DNA of 64,000 bases from NCBI RefSeq assembly GCF_037392515.1, contig NC_090290.1, forward strand, positions 57,176,753 through 57,240,752. The letters are read 5' to 3'. This DNA comes from Haliotis asinina (Eukaryota; Mollusca; Gastropoda; Lepetellida; Haliotidae). This document shows positions 11,042 through 21,230 of the stretch, piece by piece (position 1 is the stretch's first letter; each line of letters begins with the position of its first letter). The translations under genes were made by a program, and so were the position numbers. Below the pieces are notes generated by a model. It was not told the origin of the DNA and did not search any database. It saw nothing but the letters and a program-made list of their open reading frames with translations.

Positions 11042-11376
11042 ATGCCACGATTGTCAAATGTGCAACGTGAACGTGCCGTTGGAATGTTGCAAGCGGGAAG
11101 ATCAGTTATTAACGTCGTAATGAGAGTAATGGGATGCAGCCGTCATACTGTGTATGACTTGCGAAGTCATCTACAAGAAACTGGCACCCAAGGTCGGGTC
11201 GTCCACGTGTGACGTCACGAGCAGAAGACCGTCAAATCCTCCTACGTCACCTACCTGACAGATTTCTGCCAGCTACACGAACCAGGGCTGAGATGTTTAC
11301 AGGTCGACTGTCCTCACAGACCATTCGAAGTCGGTTGCGGGCTGCCAGTCTCTATTCTCGACGTCCATATTGTGAC
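11042..11376 (+). pseudogene. Broken Tc1-like transposase, N-terminal fragment
   Basis: From ATG at 11042 the frame gives MPRLSNVQRERAVGMLQAGR and then a helix-turn-helix-like stretch ending in SRHTVYDLRSHLQETG. This is the usual opening of a Tc1/Tc3-type DNA-binding domain. The frame stops at TGA 11210-11212. A different frame carries on through GRPRVTSRAEDRQILLRHL (linker motif and second DNA-binding helix region) to LYSRRPY near 11370. A frameshift with a small deletion at about 11190-11200 therefore separates the two halves. No catalytic domain follows, so it is a truncated, dead copy of a lineage different from the intact element at 21108-22405. Confidence 0.75.
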
Positions 11377-11648
11377 TTGATATTCTGTATACCCGTGTTT
11401 TGGAACGGCGGTGTATCCTAATGAAACTTATTCTGGCACTGTCAGTGTATCGACTACATCACACAGATCTCAGCAATGGAATAATAGCAATTTGACCATC
11501 TTATCATATCCCGTTATTTTGTGGTGCCCTGAAGAAAGAATGTGAAGTTTCTTTCACAGTATATGTATGTGGCAATTTTGTGCAATGATAAAATTTATTT
11601 GCAATTCATCGGTCCCTTTATTCAAACGGACTGTAACAGAAGTTAATT

Positions 11649-11727
11649 CCAGACTCGATTATTTACAGAACGCAGCCATAGAGCTGGAATATTGGTGAGT
11701 GCGGTGTAAAACTAGACTCACTCACTG
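11649..11727 (-). repeat. Fragment of dispersed repeat A
   Basis: On the minus strand it opens with the TGAGTGAGT end, then CACTCACCAATATTCCAGCT and the AAATAATCGAG block, matching the first third of the copies at 14562-14800, 18374-18568 and 23146-23382. Only about 80 bp remain. Confidence 0.7.
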
Positions 11728-11969
11728 CCTATGAAGAGTACATGTAGTATGTCTATATTATACATATAATAATATATATCATATCTATATAAAGATATAA
11801 CAACAAGCGTACCCTCATGGTCGTACAAAAATACTGCTTTGAAGAGCAAAACTTCACCAACATTGGCAGTATATGTCGCTATCCGTTATAAGGATTTGAA
11901 TTGAAGTATTTAGAATAACTTTTTTCAGTTCAATCGCTTAACTAGAAATATCACATGTGTAGCTTGGAC

Positions 11970-12220
11970 GCCCACCTTGTCCCAGTGGCTATAAGATGGG
12001 AACATGTGTGTGTGGCCCATCTGGGCCCAGTGGTTATAAGATGGGAACATGCATGTGTGGTTATAAAACTCATCAACGCCCACCTGGGCCCAGTGGTTTT
12101 AAGATGGGAACATGTATGTGTGGTTATAAAACTCATCAACGCCCACCTGGGCTCAGTGGTTATAAGATAGGAGCATGTTTATGTGGTTATAAAACTCATC
12201 AACGTCCACCCGGGCCCAGT
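11970..12220. repeat. 63-bp minisatellite, about four units
   Basis: Units start with GCCCACCTGGGCCCAGTGG at 11970, 12015, 12078, 12141 and 12204. The full unit is 63 bp; the first lacks 18 bp (45 bp), so all steps are multiples of three. One plus-strand frame therefore repeats a 21-residue pattern containing PPGPSGYKMGTC and CGYKTHQR. The opposite strand is open as well, and there is no start context, signal peptide or splice evidence, so I read it as non-coding. A short GA run (12219-12239) follows. Confidence 0.85.
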
Positions 12221-13006
12221 GAGAGAGAGAGCGAGAGAGTGTGTAAACGAGAAGTGCAAAGGGATGTTGTATATTTATTTGTATGTCTGTAATTTCGTAA
12301 GATACTTTCATACTTGCGTCAGTCGGAAAAAGACAACACAATACAACTTACCGCGACATCTTTTAATGATAAGCGCACCTTTGGAGATTTCAAAACAGCA
12401 GATACTGACCAAAGACAAAATTACTTGTTTAAAGTTAAATTCATCGGTACGTTTTCACTACAAACAGAGTATAGCCGAGATTTACTGTCACACGTAGTTC
12501 ACGGGTAATCCATCATTCACCGTTACACGTGGTGTACTCTCCAGTACGTGAACGTCACCAGACACACAGTCAGAGAATGAGTACAGGTAGTTCTCGGGAA
12601 CAAACAATCTCTCTCGATGCCCGGTCCCCACGTGTCGGACTTAGCTAACGCAATGTTGACCTACTTACGGTAGTGACAAATAGCTTCACTGGCGTCAGTT
12701 GTCACTTGATACATTTAGTTACTTCAAACTGTTTGTTACTAAAACCCTGTTTCCGCTTTACAAACAAATAATATATTGTTAAGGAGGAGAAGACAATGAT
12801 GGATATCGCACCCACATGTTGCCCTTACCCGGTGTTTTCCGAACAAAATCTAATCACAAGAAAGTCTTTCCATATGGTGCTCAAACGACTATTTTGAGTG
12901 AGACGGCCGAAAGCTTCAACAACTGTGCTACTCTACCACCTACCAGGCCATGAGTTATGACAAGGGGTTCCCAAACAAATAACGGCTCAGTGACCGAGCC
13001 TTCATC

Positions 13007-13160
13007 TGACCAGTGAAGATCCAGTAAATTATTGGCCTTCAGTAACCCATGCTTGTTGTCTGAGGCGACAAACGGGATCGGCTGGTCAGGCTCGGTGACT
13101 TGGTTGACACATGTCATCGGTTACCAAATGCATAGATCGATGCTGATTCTGTTGATCACC
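13007..13160 (-). repeat. Dispersed repeat A, distal half
   Basis: Contains CAGTGAAGATCCAG, GGCCTTCAGTAACCCATGCT, the GGCTCGGTGACTTGGTTGAC block and GATCGATGCTGATTCTG, in the same order as the full copy at 14562-14800. The end CAGTGAAGATCC..CTTCAGTAACCCATGCTTGT is the part resembling the 52-bp satellite unit. It lies just beyond the stop of the first carbonic anhydrase gene. Confidence 0.8.
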
Positions 13161-13242
13161 GAATTTTCTGATTCGAATTACAGATGTTTTGTCTAAAACC
13201 AATGTGCGCTGTCTTTGAAATGTGTACATGTGTTCTAGTTCG

Positions 13243-16200
13243 TTAGCAAGAAACTAGAACGGTGCGGTTGTTGAGAGGTTGGGTTGGTCTGTCGTTCGTG
13301 TCCACCGAAAGGGGTTCACCGCCACTGACTGGAACAGCTCTCAGCACGCGAATCTGAGGAAGTAACAAGTCACATATGAGGATAGTCATGGCTCGTCTGG
13401 AAGTACCAACACGACACGACCGAGGGAACGACAGAGATGCAAGCCATACATTTCTAGCAATGGTGAGAACGTCAACAGCATTTGATACCTCAGTATTAAC
13501 ACGGTTACTTATTCTTTTAATTGGATTTCCTCATTTGATACCTCTAAGTGCCATTTAAAAATTCTTAGTTCAGAAAAAATATCAAAGTGAAGAGCTTATA
13601 CATTTCAGACATAATAGTGAGTGAGTAGGGTGTTTACGCCGCTGTTCCAGGAATATCGATATCACGGCAGGGAACACCAGGAATGGGCTTCACACATTGT
13701 ACCCATGTAGGGAATCGAACCCGGTTCGTTAGCGTGAGAAGCAACGCCTTCACCATTAGGCTCAGATGTAAACCTATCGGAACAAAGTTTGCATAGTTGC
13801 ACATTGTACGCGTGACTTCCACTCCTTTAGTCAGATTTGATCATGATCTGACCACAGACCCCTAATGCCAACTTAGAAACGATGTCGTTCTCGTGCCACA
13901 TACATTGTATACCCAGCTAGGTCTTACCCTATCCTCTGTGGTGAGAAGTGGCAGCACCATCAGAACCCAGCGGACAGACTCCGAACAGGGCGGGGTGGTT
14001 AGCGAACCCTTGTACGTGTAGTAATCGTTGTCAAGCACCAACAGCTCGTTCGGGTCAAGGGTCACTTCCTCAGATTCCCCTGAAACAGAATTGGATCTCA
14101 ATACTGACGATGAGAGGTCTTGTTGAGCTGTCATATAGCTTCCACAATACTGAATAAGATCTGTCTGTATCACTCGTAACTCGTTTTTTATATACAATAG
14201 CATATAATGGATCATTATTCAATGTTCCTCTTCAATACATAGGGAATAGGAATTGACTGTGATGTATACATTTGATGCCCAGAATCATGATTGTCGTGAG
14301 GTTAGATTCCTCACATGGTGTGAAGCCCATTTCTGGTGTCACCCATTGTGATGTTGCGGCAATATTGCTAACAGCGGCGTAAAGCTAAACTCACTCACGT
14401 AAATCTCTGCAAAGATCAGATGATCCTCAAGAATGTATACATCCATTACGCTGAACACATGTGTAGACATCTCGACTATGAACCAAGGAAGTATATATAT
14501 ATATATAGTAATATATAAGTATATATATCTAATACAACGATACAAATGCGTAAGCACATCTACCCGTGAAGGTCCGGGTTAGAATATTGGCCTTCAGTAA
14601 CCCATGCTTGTCGTAAGAGACGACTGACGGGATCAGGTGGTCAAGCTCGGTGACTTGGTTGACATGTGTCATCGGTTCCCACTTGCGCAGATCGATGCTC
14701 ATGCTGTTGATCACTGGATTGTTTGGTTCAGTCCCGATTATTTACAGACCGCCGCCATGTAGCTGGAATATTGCGTAAAACTAAAGTCACTCACTCACTG
14801 TAAGCAGATGATGACATGTTCCTATCAACAACTCCTGAAATAACAAGTACAGCCCAAACCAATGAGTACGTGCTCAAGATTAATAGTGTATGTTTCTACC
14901 ATTCAGCGGTGACATTAGCTGGTTTAGTGTCACGTACGCTGTCAGCTGGCCATGACAATACACTTACCGACTTTTAGATGCGCCACTTCATCCACGAATG
15001 TGTTGAAGGCCTGGTTCACAGATTCACCGACTACCTGGAAAATGGTGAAGAAGACTGTCAGTTATCGGCGGCGTCGCTTTTGTTCACTTTAACACTTTGT
15101 CTTGTGATAAGCTGCTGTATTCTTTACTTACTAGAAACATGACATATTCGAGATAAATGACCATCAGTAATCACTTGAAAGGTCAGACAACCAGACTTGT
15201 CATCACTTGACAACAGTTTCAAAATATTTGCTGAATACTGTCAGAGAGGCATGTCGGACATGAAATCGCTCAGTTTAACTGAACATATTGCATAGAGATA
15301 TATAAACTGAGAAGAAACATTCTGTTCACTCCTCTGTTTTTCCTGGGCAGTATTTTAGTATAAAGGACCCGCAGAAGTAAATGTGAGATACTCGTTGAAG
15401 GCGGAGTTGGAAAAGACCAAATAAACAACTTTAACAAGGTAAAATAACCTGAAAACTTCATAATATCACGCTTAACATTTTTCGAACCCTGTAACTTTCA
15501 TCAGTCTTGTTTTCGGAGTTTATGCTCATAGCTGACACGTCCTGGCTGCCAAGGCGTCTTTTGGTCTATAGTTACAATGGTCACAAAAGGGCTCAAAGAT
15601 CGTTCACCTCCACGTTCGGTTTAGTCTGTGCGCATGATCTGAATCCTCTTACCATCAGGAACACTCCAATAACAGCCAGACCATCTGCCTTGTCAACGGC
15701 TCCTGCAACACTCCCATACTCCTTCTTGTAGTGAACCAGGTGCAACTACAACAACGACGGTGATGCTTTATGTTAAACAAGTAACGCATACCTCCCTCCC
15801 GCTTACCCACTCCCCCAACTCAGATGAAATAAAATAAATAAATTACAAAATACCCAAACTAAACAAAAGCAAAACCAGCAACAGCAAAAAGAAATAGAAA
15901 GGAAGAAACGAAACCAAAAACCCCTCTGGAGTCAACTGTATGTGTTTATCTGTATCCAGAGCACGTGTGCATGTATTATTATCGAATAGTCATGATAACA
16001 GGTATTCGCGAAAGGTATCAAATGTTATCAAAGAAATTATAAAATAGAAAACGGATTCTGTTCCATAAGACAACAACATGGATAGATAAATCTAACCCAA
16101 TTAATACCTTTGTTAATTTTTCTTCATTTCATTATATAATTATTCACTGTCAGTTACTCACAACTGACGAATTATTCCAGTAGGTAATTAAATAGTTTTA

Positions 16201-19200
16201 CCTCCCCATCCATGTGCTTGCCGTTGACGAGATGTTCCGAGGGAGAATGGAAGTGCATTGATCCCAGGACATATTCCCCGTCAGAGAAAGGGATGTCCTT
16301 CGTCACGAGACGTTCGTTTTCGAAGAAGGCCAGATTCGCACCATGGCCTGCGACAATACAACAGCATCAAACATGAAGAGTTTAGATCTAATCTATACTA
16401 TCCAATAGAATCAGCAATGCGAATGCCGTAATGTTAAGAATACCTGATGTCGTGTTTTGGCTAAAGAGGAATCACCCAAACAGGAAGCCAAAACACGACA
16501 CTGTCATGGAGACACTTGAGGTAATGTACCATATTATATTTTGTCTGTCGTTTAACGTTTCACTTCAGGGACAGTAGCATTGAGGTGTGGACCAGACAAT
16601 ACAGTGATTGTCATGTGAGCAACGACCTTCATTGTAAGGGTTCGTGTAAGCTGTAATTGTATGGAGTAGAACTGATCTGGCCTTAACATATCTATGCCGG
16701 AAGCAAATGTACTGTAAAGTCCCATGGCCCCTAGTATCTACCTTTAGTTGCTGCCGATCTATAGCATGTTTTGTACCCAGATGCTAGAAATATTCCAGCA
16801 GTATTGGAGCAGAGTAACACCAGATACATGTATGAAACATGTTGGGAATCAAACTCTAGCCTTTAGCGTGACTAGCAACAGTTTTTACCTCCATGTTACT
16901 CGGTCTCCGCTATACGTCTCAGAAATATGTAATATGTAAGATGTAATACAATACTTACTTGCTATAAAAATCAGTTGCGGGAAATGATTACACATTTTCT
17001 GGAGTAAATACCAACGCTGCTAATACTACATGCCATTATGAAAGTGAATTGTCTTGAGATTAAAGTACTGCACTAGATCATAAACACTCATTAGAAACTA
17101 ACTATGCTTATCTAATTTCAGCGAGTTGAGCATGTACTAGTTGCCTGAATATGTGCCAAATATAAATATCATATAAAAATGATATTACAGCCGATATTTG
17201 TAAATTAATTCAAAATATTACCATTCATTTTTAAAATCCCGGATACATCTCCTTTTGGTTCGTACTCGATGCCACCCAGAGGATAACACACAGCATCTCC
17301 ACTCGGTATGTCAATAGGGGACTGATTTGACCCATTGCAGCAGTGGGTGTCCTTGTCCAGATCGTACCAGTGGAAAGGATCTGCAACACAATATCCATCA
17401 TTTCAGTTCACGTTAAGCGTACTGCAGATCACTGATTGACTCATTATTGTTTACGCCGCACTCACCAATATTCCAGCGATCTGTAAATAATCTAATGTGG
17501 ACCAGACAATCCAGTGATCAAGAGCAGGAGCATCGGCCTAGGCAATTAGGATACAATGAAATGTGTCAACCGGGTCAGCGAGTCTGACATCCCAACCCGT
17601 TAGTCGTGCACAGGTTAATGAAGACCAATTCTAGCCCGGATCTTCAAGGTTAATGTGGGAGAATTTGATGCGTTTCTTGAATGTGTCCGGTGAAACCAAC
17701 GAGCACTGAACAAGCAAGAAAGCTAATCAGGGGGAGCTGATTTTCGATGTCAAGATCTTAATTTCAAGGACGCCTAAGACACGCAGCTGTACATAGCGAA
17801 TCTGTGCAGTGCAGGGTGTCGTTGTCCTAACGCTAAGGTGTTCGTAACTCCCACAGTATAACAGACTGTTACACCTGTCGTGGCGCTATAGCTGCTTTGT
17901 ACAACGGCGCCCAGATCCTTAAATGTTTCAATCCATTTGACGAAAGAGAGCTATGACCTGGGGTAATCGTAACGCCCATACATTATCATCTGGCCCAAGA
18001 CAGTCTAAAACAGCAATGTGGAAGATACCCGTGGTCCACTCGTCACCTCCTCAACTCGATAATGCTTGAAGGAAGACATTGGGATCAATACTTAATTTCA
18101 ATAATAAGTCTCTGAATGGCATTTTAAAGTCGCACACATACGCAAGAGAGGTTTTATGGATGTCAGCTAGGAAATTCTTTACTATGAGAAAAACAAGGTT
18201 ACGGAGTATGCCCCTAGTCATTCAGTCCGCAACGTTGTGTTCCTTGTAATAAAGAAGTTGACATCAATAATGACTCTTTTCCTGCAGGAAAAATAGAAAT
18301 TAAGTCTGACTACATTTTATGGGGAGTGATGGATGTGCAAGTATCATTAACTGGCAGTATCCAACAGTTCATTATGAGTGAGTGAGTGAGTTAAGTTTTA
18401 ACCTGCACTCAGCAATATTCCAGCTATGTGGCGGCCGTCTGCAAATAATCGAGTCTGGACCAGACAAACACTGATCAACGGCATGAGCCCATCTGCACAA
18501 CTGGGAATCTATGACATGTGTCAACAAGGTCAGTCAACTTGACCACCCGCCTCTTACGCCAAGCATTCATTCGGAAAATCATTCCACAACACTGGAGCTG
18601 TAACCTTAAAATACAGCACATCTCCCCCATATTGGTGGCGGTTCTGGAGACTGGAAGATCATTCCAAAAGCACTGTTGGATCGGAGAGTTCTACGTGAAG
18701 CTTTCAATGAAATGAGAGGTCTTAGACACTCAGGACCAATGGGATCATTCAGGACGGAATATGTGAGAGAAAACATCATCTGACTCGTTGTACAGAAAGC
18801 CAGTGTCGCTCAAGAAGGATTGATGTGATTTTACACTGCTTCCAGGAATCGGTGATGAGACGAGCAGATCAAGATGGAATGTTATTTTACTTGTTTGCAC
18901 AAGAGGTTTCAGACAATTCAAAGTCCGATATTTCTTGATGTTGCTGATATTGTCGAGACAGGGTGACACAGAACGACAGAAGGTGCTATTACGAATTGTT
19001 GTTCAGACAGGAGGAATGTTAGTTATATATAATTCCAACTTGCCCAGCACTATACCGGCAGATCCATTTACAGTAAAAAACATCTTTCCACCAATATATC
19101 ATAGAGTGTCGAATGCGCTCTGCTCAAAAGCTGCTTGGTGAGGGTTGTTGCCTTAATAAAGTTTGTAAAAGGTTAGTGGTAGATTTGTGAAAGACCTTTC

Positions 19201-19594
19201 AAAATATGACCTGTCAGGCACAAAAATGAATATCTGGTGCAAATGCTTATTTTCAAGAATGAAAACATGATGCAGTATGTTTTTTTCCTTCAAGCAGGCA
19301 CTTGCCCTTGCATGGTCCTTTTGGCGAACACTAAATTTCGTCAGCATGTGTGATTCCTCAACGTTTGAAATGGTCGACGTCGTCAAATGATTAAAGTGGA
19401 TATTTCTGAGACTTTTAGACATTTAAATAGCTTTTACTTGAAGAAAATAAGTACAATGCTTCAATCAGCTTACCGTCGTGGGAACCTGGGTGGTAGTCGA
19501 AGTGTATATGTTTTGACGGGATGGGACACAGGGCGTCTTTCGCAGTTGCGTAGACGCTGGCTGCAACGACAACTACAGCAATGGGAATCAGCAT
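13243..19594 (-). CDS. Secreted alpha-carbonic anhydrase, paralogue 1 (seven exons, 282 aa)
   Basis: Zinc enzyme hydrating CO2 to bicarbonate and a proton, predicted to act outside the cell. Exons: 19594-19474, 17380-17222, 16347-16202, 15745-15653, 15034-14968, 14079-13928 and 13353-13243 (TAA); 849 bp, all junctions GT..AG, in-frame. Residues 1-18 form a signal peptide ([16 protein letters not shown]). Family motifs: CCNGSNQSPIDI (exon 2), the NGH proton-shuttle region with His95, MHFHSPSEH (zinc ligands His125 and His127), LHLVHY (third ligand His144), and [18 protein letters not shown] (Thr223, Cys227). The Cys of exon 2 and Cys227 could form the disulfide typical of secreted forms. It ends VLVSC. 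Introns 1, 2, 5 and 6 carry dispersed repeats, which makes the gene 6.4 kb long. Paralogue 2 lies upstream in the same orientation. Identity as an alpha-carbonic anhydrase is secure; tissue and substrate setting are not visible. Confidence 0.95.
13617..13770 (-). mobile_element. tRNA-derived SINE in intron 6 of carbonic anhydrase 1
   Basis: Read on the minus strand: a tRNA-like head with a B-box-type motif GGTTCGATTCC (inside GAACCGGGTTCGATTCCC), then ACATGGGTACAATGTGTGAA, GCCCATTCCTGG, GATATCGATATTCC, GCGGCGTAAA and a CTCACTCAC end. The head and the ordered body shared with 14303-14398 point to a SINE. The A-box region is less clear (AGCCTAATGGTGAAGGCG). Confidence 0.7.
14303..14398 (+). repeat. 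3' fragment of the tRNA-derived SINE
   Basis: ATTCCTCACATGG, GTGTGAAGCCCATTTCTGGT, GATGTTGCGGCAATATTGCT, AGCGGCGTAAAGCTAAAC and CTCACTCAC follow the body order of the 13617-13770 copy without the tRNA-like head. It lies in intron 5 of carbonic anhydrase 1, in the opposite orientation to the copy in intron 6. Confidence 0.7.
14491..14530. repeat. TA-rich microsatellite
   Basis: Runs of TATATA, interrupted by GTAATATATAAG, inside intron 5 of carbonic anhydrase 1. Confidence 0.8.
14562..14800 (-). repeat. Dispersed repeat A, near full length
   Basis: Minus-strand order: TGAGTGAGTGACTTTAG, a TTTTACGC block, CAATATTCCAGCTACATGG, CGGCGGTCTGTAAATAATCG, GATCAACAGCATGAGCATC, GATCTGCGCAAGTGGGAACC, ACATGTGTCAACCAAGTC, CCCGTCAGTCGTCTCTTACG, ACAAGCATGGGTTACTGAAG and ACCCGGACCTTCACGGG. 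The best copy in the window; used as the reference for the others. No open frame. Probably a non-autonomous element (SINE or MITE). Its terminal 45 bp or so is the apparent source of the 52-bp satellite. Confidence 0.85.
16448..16500. repeat. Perfect 15-bp inverted repeat in intron 2 of carbonic anhydrase 1
   Basis: 16448-16462 (TGTCGTGTTTTGGCT) is the exact reverse complement of 16486-16500, separated by 23 bp. It would form a stem in the pre-mRNA. It could also be the end pair of a tiny decayed element. Confidence 0.9.
16757..16905 (-). repeat. Degenerate copy of the tRNA-derived SINE
   Basis: GGGAATCAAACTCTAGCCTT and AGCGTGACTAGCAACAG align with GGGAATCGAACCCGG and AGCGTGAGAAGCAACGCC of the 13617-13770 copy, in the same orientation. 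The B-box-like motif is damaged. Within intron 2 of carbonic anhydrase 1. Confidence 0.45.
17434..17652 (+). repeat. Dispersed repeat A in intron 1 of carbonic anhydrase 1
   Basis: TTTACGCCGCACTCACCAAT, ATTCCAGCGATCTGTAAATA, GGACCAGACAATCCAGTGAT, ATGTGTCAACCGGGTCAGCG, CCCGTTAGTCGTGCACAGG and CAATTCTAGCCCGGATCTTC in the reference order; diverged in the centre. Confidence 0.8.
18374..18568 (+). repeat. Dispersed repeat A, truncated, in intron 1 of carbonic anhydrase 1
   Basis: Starts with four GTGA-type units, then AGTTTTAACCTGCACTCAGC, CAATATTCCAGCTATGTGGC, AAATAATCGAGTCTGGACCA, GACATGTGTCAACAAGGTC and CGCCTCTTACG. It loses similarity after about 18568, so the satellite-like end is missing. 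Confidence 0.85.
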
Positions 19595-19643
19595 CTTTAC
19601 CAGTCAGTGTCTGTGTGATTTATTAACATGGTGCCAAGAAACC

Positions 19644-19651
19644 TATAAATA
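19644..19651 (-). promoter_or_regulatory. TATA-like element of carbonic anhydrase 1
   Basis: The minus strand reads TATTTATA about 50 bases upstream of the ATG at 19594, the same distance as in the two other secreted-protein genes of the window. Confidence 0.45.
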
Positions 19652-19659
19652 CAGCGGGC

Positions 19660-21105
19660 TGTCTGAAACTAACACCGGACCTGCAGCAGGTGGGTCCAAT
19701 ATAGACTTATCGTAACTGTGTACGCGCAGATGAAAAATATATAGTACTCATAAACTGTTAACTTTATATCTACAGCAGTTCAAACGTAACATATATTATA
19801 CCTGGGGAATATGTGTGTAACATATGTTACATCTGTCCACTTTCTAAATGGCTTTGTGTATTCACAGCTCTCGGCCTCGGACAGGCTGAGTGGGTTAGGT
19901 GGCTGACTTGTGTCATCCTTAAATGTACTAAAATCTGTACTTAACTGAGAAAATGGAGAAGACAAAACGAGAAAGTACATTTCCCAAACATATGACATAT
20001 TATCTTCGAAATCACTTTGTGTGTTCACAGCAGTTTAGATTGTATCTGAAGCTTCCTGTACTACCCACACCAGCTTTTCTCGTCATATTGTATGATATAT
20101 ATAAATAAGGATATACAATTTCATGGGTGAGTGATATCACAAAAGAATCAGTTCGGCAAGTTATTTGTACGTAAAACATGGTGTTGTTTGATGACTCACT
20201 CAGGACCCTTTCAGTATTCTGACAGATGTCTGGAGTGGTGGAAGTACAATCATGCACGGAAATGAACCTGATGGCGTAACGCGCACACACATTACAACGG
20301 GGCTCTCTCACCAAGTCCCAAAGAAGGAAATCACAACCGGCCTTGTAGACCTAATGGCGGAAGTTGCCGGTAGTGAAGGATATGGTTGCTCATTTTACCA
20401 ACACCCGCTGTCATCACTGATTTTCGGTAAGTTTCACAGCTATTTTTAACTCTACACCAAAAAGAATTTGGTTTCTTTTCTTTGGCGCTGACGTTGTATG
20501 TTTAATGCTCGGGCCATTCTGGTACATACAGTTTCATTCGTGTATGATTTTATAAAAGCAATGAAAATGGAAATATGAGCATTTTGTAAACTGATTACAG
20601 TTTGATGACTGCCAGACCTTCAAATACCAAACGCACCGTATGCTTCGCTTCAATACTTCATGTGCTCCAGGACACCTGTCAATGAAATCCTAGAAGAGAC
20701 ATTGTCGTGCTGCCGCCGATATGAATTGTGTGAAAACGGTTGTTTTCTGTGTTTTTTTCTCTTGTTCTTTGGTGCATTTTTGTTTTTCATTTGTTTTGTT
20801 TGTTTGTTGGGGGCAATAAATTATTGCATTTTGTGCCATTTCTGCATTTTTACGTGAACACAAAGGAGGCCTTGTGAGGCCTAGAGACTCCTCTAACGTT
20901 ATATTGGCCTGATCTTTCTAAACGTATATCATGGGTGCCATTCGTAAATGACATTTTGTATAAATTAGGATTTCAGATCGTATTGCAACCGCAATGGGAA
21001 TGGATGTACTGACGACCAGACACTGATTACAGGTTGTGAGATCTCTTCTTTATTGACAGACATCCTGAAACACATGTTTAGAGAGTAAATACTAAGTTCA
21101 GGATA
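19660..21105. other. Upstream region of carbonic anhydrase 1
   Basis: No confident gene. It holds one notable segment, 20212-20282, described separately. A Phe-rich open frame at 20660-20857 reflects a T-rich stretch (20740-20810) and is not supported as coding. Confidence 0.4.
20212..20282 (+). repeat. Segment shared in inverted orientation with 27040-27115
   Basis: About 40 bp (start TCAGTATTCTGACAGATGTC) match the reverse complement of 27074-27115 almost perfectly, and weaker similarity runs on for about 30 bp (TGCAC and TGGCGTAAC blocks). In both places one frame encodes [12 protein letters not shown]. It is either a fragment of an unrecognised mobile element or an exon remnant. Confidence 0.6.
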
Positions 21106-21107
21106 TA

Positions 21108-21133
21108 CAGTATGGTTCAAAATTATTGAGAAT
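21108..21133 (+). repeat. Left terminal inverted repeat of the Tc1-like element
   Basis: Begins CAGTATGGTTCA and ends ATTATTGAGAAT. Read inward, it differs from the right end at three positions: the outermost base, the sixth base and one in the middle. Confidence 0.93.
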
Positions 21134-21230
21134 AGCTAAAGCATTTCATATTATTAAACGAGAACAAATCAGATAAAATTGAATGTATTGTGAAAGTGAA
21201 CTGACCTTTTCATGTTGTGTAGGTAACAAT

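Noticed and set aside
11955..12292. Collagen-like Gly-Pro repeat protein
   Set aside because: The frame comes from a 63-bp minisatellite open on both strands, with no signal peptide, promoter or splice sites.
13690..13760. A tRNA gene on the minus strand
   Set aside because: A B-box-like motif is present but the cloverleaf cannot be completed, and the tRNA-like part runs into a repeat body shared with 14303-14398. It is a SINE head.
20660..20857. Hydrophobic Phe/Cys-rich plus-strand frame that looks like a membrane protein
   Set aside because: Produced by a T-rich low-complexity run; TTT codons dominate.
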